NCBI GenBank assembly: GCA_022496805.1
Contig: CM040096.1
Location: 15,253,501 to 15,317,500 of the forward strand
From: Pohlia nutans
Taxonomy: Eukaryota; Streptophyta; Bryopsida; Bryales; Mniaceae
Length of the DNA stretch: 64,000 nucleotides
Direction of reading: 5' to 3'
Shown: positions 61,376-64,000 of the stretch, in pieces
Position numbering within the stretch: the first letter of the stretch is position 1
How the letters are laid out: every line of letters begins with the position of its first letter
Notes under the pieces: generated by a model
Told to the model about the DNA's origin: nothing
What the model saw: the letters and a program-made list of their open reading frames with translations, nothing else
Databases searched by the model: none
Translations under genes and position numbers: made by a program

Positions 61376-61745
61376 CTGGTATAGTGGTTCGGACTCGTAT
61401 AGTAGTTCGGACTCTGACATTCCAATGGGGTGACCAGGTTTGAATTCTAGTACCGTTTGATAACTACCACCATGGTCCACCCAATCATGGCGGAAGTCTC
61501 ATGACCTCGTTGTATGAGTATCCTAAAAATGTCCTAGGGGGAGAGAATATGTTAAAAAAAATTTAACAATATTTAGTTGTAGACTAGGCAATTATAGTAT
61601 CCACCTTCGAAAGAAGGCATCTAGGGTAGCATATACTATATAGGTCTTGGTGACGTATTTAGTATCACCATCCCCCAATGGATTCTTAATTCATGCAGGC
61701 CTATGGCGCATGTTACTCTCTCTCTCTACTTTCTCTCTCTCTTCT
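61376..61745 (+). repeat. Candidate tRNA-derived SINE
   Basis: An A-box-like TGGTATAGTGGTTCGGACTC, partly duplicated in tandem (18 bp), is followed by the B-box-like GGTTTGAATTC at a tRNA-like spacing. A unique body follows and a CT-rich tail ends near 61745. The head-and-body layout fits a SINE. No target duplication was identified. Confidence 0.4.
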
Positions 61746-61749
61746 TAAA

Positions 61750-62092
61750 TTTTTTTCCGTGTGTCCCATAATAGATGATGCTTTTGAGAAAAAAAATTGT
61801 CCCAAATTACTTGATGTGAATCATTTATTCAATTTGAACTCATTATTTTTACAAATTCTAACAAAGAAAAATCACAAGACACCACCTACTTTCATAGTTT
61901 CTACCATGCAATGGTGTAAACTCAAAAAACCAGTGCAACGAATATCAATCTATCATGTGTATCATGATATTACTTCAACGGACAGTTACTCCAAATAGAA
62001 ACTTATTGTGTTAAGAGATTTGATAAATCATTCTAGTTTGCTTTATTTTTATTTTATTTTCAAAAGCATCATCTTTTATGGAACGGAGGGAA
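61750..62092. mobile_element. Stowaway MITE, copy 3 (decayed)
   Basis: It shares TCCCATAATAGATGATGC, AAATTACTTGATG and TTTACAAATTCTAACA with the intact copy at 18366. The right end reads TATGGAACGGAGGGAA followed by TA. The left end is mutated. Confidence 0.75.
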
Positions 62093-62128
62093 TATTTCTT
62101 TAGAGCACACATTTGAATAGGGACTTGG

Positions 62129-62685
62129 TTAACCCCTAAACGTTCAACCGTCCAGAATCTGGACGATGGACAGAATCAAACACAAATTTCTCATCCGTCA
62201 TTGACTTTTAGCAGTGTGGATTTTTCACTATATATTTTATGGAAAGTTAGCTTCATGAATGTGTGATCCAATTAGAAAGGGGATGATTTGTGAAATTTCT
62301 ATGCCTCATTTCGTGTTCTAGTGATTCACCCAAAATTTCGAAGATTTCAGTGTAAAAGTGCTCTTAAAAAAAGTCAACTCATAAATTAAGCAAACAAAAA
62401 ATCTCCAAAAATCACTACACTACATTTCAACCAATCACAACAAATTTCATGTACAAATTGTCAATATCTTATTTGTAATCAAATTACAAAAGAATTTTCA
62501 ATTTCAAGTTTCAAAATTTATACAAAAATATTGGTGATAGCAATCGCAGATCCAATGGTATGGATAGAATCTTAAATTGATGTACAACTTTTATTCATAC
62601 ATCAAGTTCGAAATATCCCTCTGCATTGCATTTTATGATGCATCACTGCCGAATTTGGAGAGGGGTGAGGACGTTTAGGGGTTAA
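62129..62685. mobile_element. TTAA-bounded MITE, family B, copy 4
   Basis: It begins TTAACCCCTAAACGTTCAAC and ends GGACGTTTAGGGGTTAA, the best-preserved ends of the family. The markers CTCATCCGTCATTGACTTTT, GGAAAGTTAGCTTCATG and GTGTGATCCAATTAG are present. 62686-63408 downstream shows no gene and probably includes the 3' UTR of the next gene. Confidence 0.8.
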
Positions 62686-63408
62686 GCTCATTCTACCTTA
62701 CACTTTACATATTCGCACACGGAAGGACATCGTAGAATGAAGAACATTCTTGCATTGCTTGGGCCAAGTCTGACAATGAATAGTGAAAAATATGTCTCAA
62801 TGCCATCCACCTGGAAAAGCAAGCACAATCGTTTGTACACAATTGTACTCAAATGTATTGATGTTGAATACAAAGTTTACATGCATACATGTATTTTCTA
62901 ACCAAAGTACATGTATCCGTCAACCTTCATAACATTCTTGAAAGAGATGCAAACATCTTGGGTTTCACCAAGTAATCAGGGTTATCCAAGATACTCCAAT
63001 CCTCTGACATCTTCTCACTTTGGTAAAGATGAGACGATCTTCAGTTCAAGAAAGAAAGCGTTGGTACTCAGCCAACTATCATAGACAGGATTAGTTACTG
63101 CCAAACACAGTGCAACTAAAATATTATGTTGCAGGAAGGGAAAATTCAAGGGTTAAACAGGTGTGCAAAAATCGTCATGACGGAGTAACGAAAGGTAAAC
63201 AAACAGAACAGTCTTGCAAAGCAACGGCTCTACTCATGGTTATCTACTCGTGGATACACATCATAGCAACAGTGTGGTGTCGCCACTATTTATGTCTGTA
63301 CACTTCCACCACGTTATAAAAGTATACGTGAGCTAACCTGTAAGTGGAAAGGGGATGAAGATACATCTATCACTTGAGGACCTATCTCAGATCCTGCCAT
63401 TTAGGCCT

Positions 63409-64000
63409 TCATTGCTTTGACTTCATCTTTGCATATAGGTCGTCAATCTCCTTCTGCACAATCAGAGAGATGTTACCAACACCTATCAGAGGGTCGAATC
63501 GGAAGCTACTTTACTCGGTCAATTTGTGAACATTGAGCCTTAAGGATGCAACTGCATCAGTTAGCAGCTATTACACTTAAGACTTGGCCCATAAATCTAC
63601 AATCGTACAGCACCTAAAATATAACTTCCTCTCAGATGAAAGCGTTCATCCTTCTCAAGAATCACCCACACAATTCTGTCATACAGGTAGTGCACAAAAT
63701 GATGGTGTGTTCATACGTGGTGTTTTTTAAGTGATATAAAATGCACGGCGATTCTTATCTACATGCATGTTACTGTGCCAGTGTTCAGCCCAAGTCAAAT
63801 ACCTGGTAGTATTTTAAAAGCTGCGGTCGTTTAAGCTTGTAGGTTGGAGTGGCCAAATCACGCTCCAAATCAAATGGGAGAGGATCCAAGTGCACCCCTC
63901 TAATGACCTCAAATCCCTTCACCTGTCATCAGTGCATGAAGGAGCTCAGCACTATAATTCAGAAAGACTAGCTACTCATGCCAAATAGACGACCTTACAC
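63409..64000 (-). CDS. LACS: Long-chain acyl-CoA synthetase, last two exons (partial)
   Basis: Two short exons on the minus strand, 63922-63803 and 63453-63409, join in phase 0 across a GT-AG intron. They end with KEIDDLYAKMKSKQ and a TGA at 63409-63411. The first reads VKGFEVIRGVHLDPLPFDLE then RDLATPTYKLKRPQLLKYYQ, the C-terminal signature of plant LACS proteins (AMP-binding superfamily), which activate fatty acids to acyl-CoA with ATP. An intron follows to the right and the remaining exons lie outside the window, so localisation and isoform cannot be judged. The C-terminal tripeptide SKQ is not a standard peroxisomal signal. Confidence 0.82.

Noticed and set aside
61067..61384. 105-codon Lys/Asn-rich ORF
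   Set aside because: Its composition simply reflects very AT-rich DNA; no motif, promoter or splice context.
16186..62685. CCCTAAA-like words resembling plant telomere repeats
   Set aside because: They occur once per element at the ends of MITEs, never in tandem; they are terminal repeats, not interstitial telomeres.

Overview
The window is nuclear DNA of a plant. The genes have GT-AG introns and land-plant products (a light-dependent protochlorophyllide oxidoreductase with a plastid-targeting leader, a plant-type FAD desaturase-like protein, a long-chain acyl-CoA synthetase). They sit in very AT-rich DNA crowded with short inverted-repeat DNA transposons. I infer a seedless land plant (moss, liverwort or lycophyte), because of the gene mix, including an alpha-1,6-fucosyltransferase-like gene. 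The species cannot be named from this sequence alone.

Layout. 1-7 kb: remains of a CACTA (En/Spm)-like transposon. It has a frameshifted ORF chain (1167-3150), a second ORF with a Ptta/En/Spm-like segment (3984-5546), an inverted-repeat insertion between them, and a CACTA-type end at 6890. 7-13 kb: no host gene; a 1.38-kb near-perfect foldback element (9686-11066) with Tc1/mariner-like ends. 13.2-14.7 kb (+): two-exon von Willebrand factor A protein. 14.7-20 kb: minisatellite and at least seven small transposons. 20.4-24.3 kb (+): five-exon membrane-anchored GT23-like glycosyltransferase. 25.5-26.4 kb (-): broken Tc1-like transposase. 28.3-35.3 kb (+): FAD-dependent desaturase-like gene of about 13 exons, with one GC-AG intron and several transposons in its introns. 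35.3-41.8 kb: tandem duplications and repeat debris. 41.8-45.8 kb (-): five-exon POR gene with a tandem-repeat first intron. 46-63 kb: transposon-rich, no convincing host gene. 63.4-64 kb (-): last two exons of an acyl-CoA synthetase gene that runs off the right edge.

The host genes are independent transcription units, not an operon. POR acts in chlorophyll synthesis and the FAD protein looks like a relative of carotenoid desaturases, so both are probably plastid proteins. The most distinctive feature is the transposon content. Several families of small elements are bounded by TTAA and begin CCCYTAAA/CCCCTAAA, some insert at shared TTAA sites, and they coexist with elements having TA, TTA/TAA, TTT and 9-bp target duplications. 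This suggests at least five DNA-transposon superfamilies in 64 kb. Exon limits were read by eye from splice signals, phase and protein similarity; no alignment or transcript data were available.
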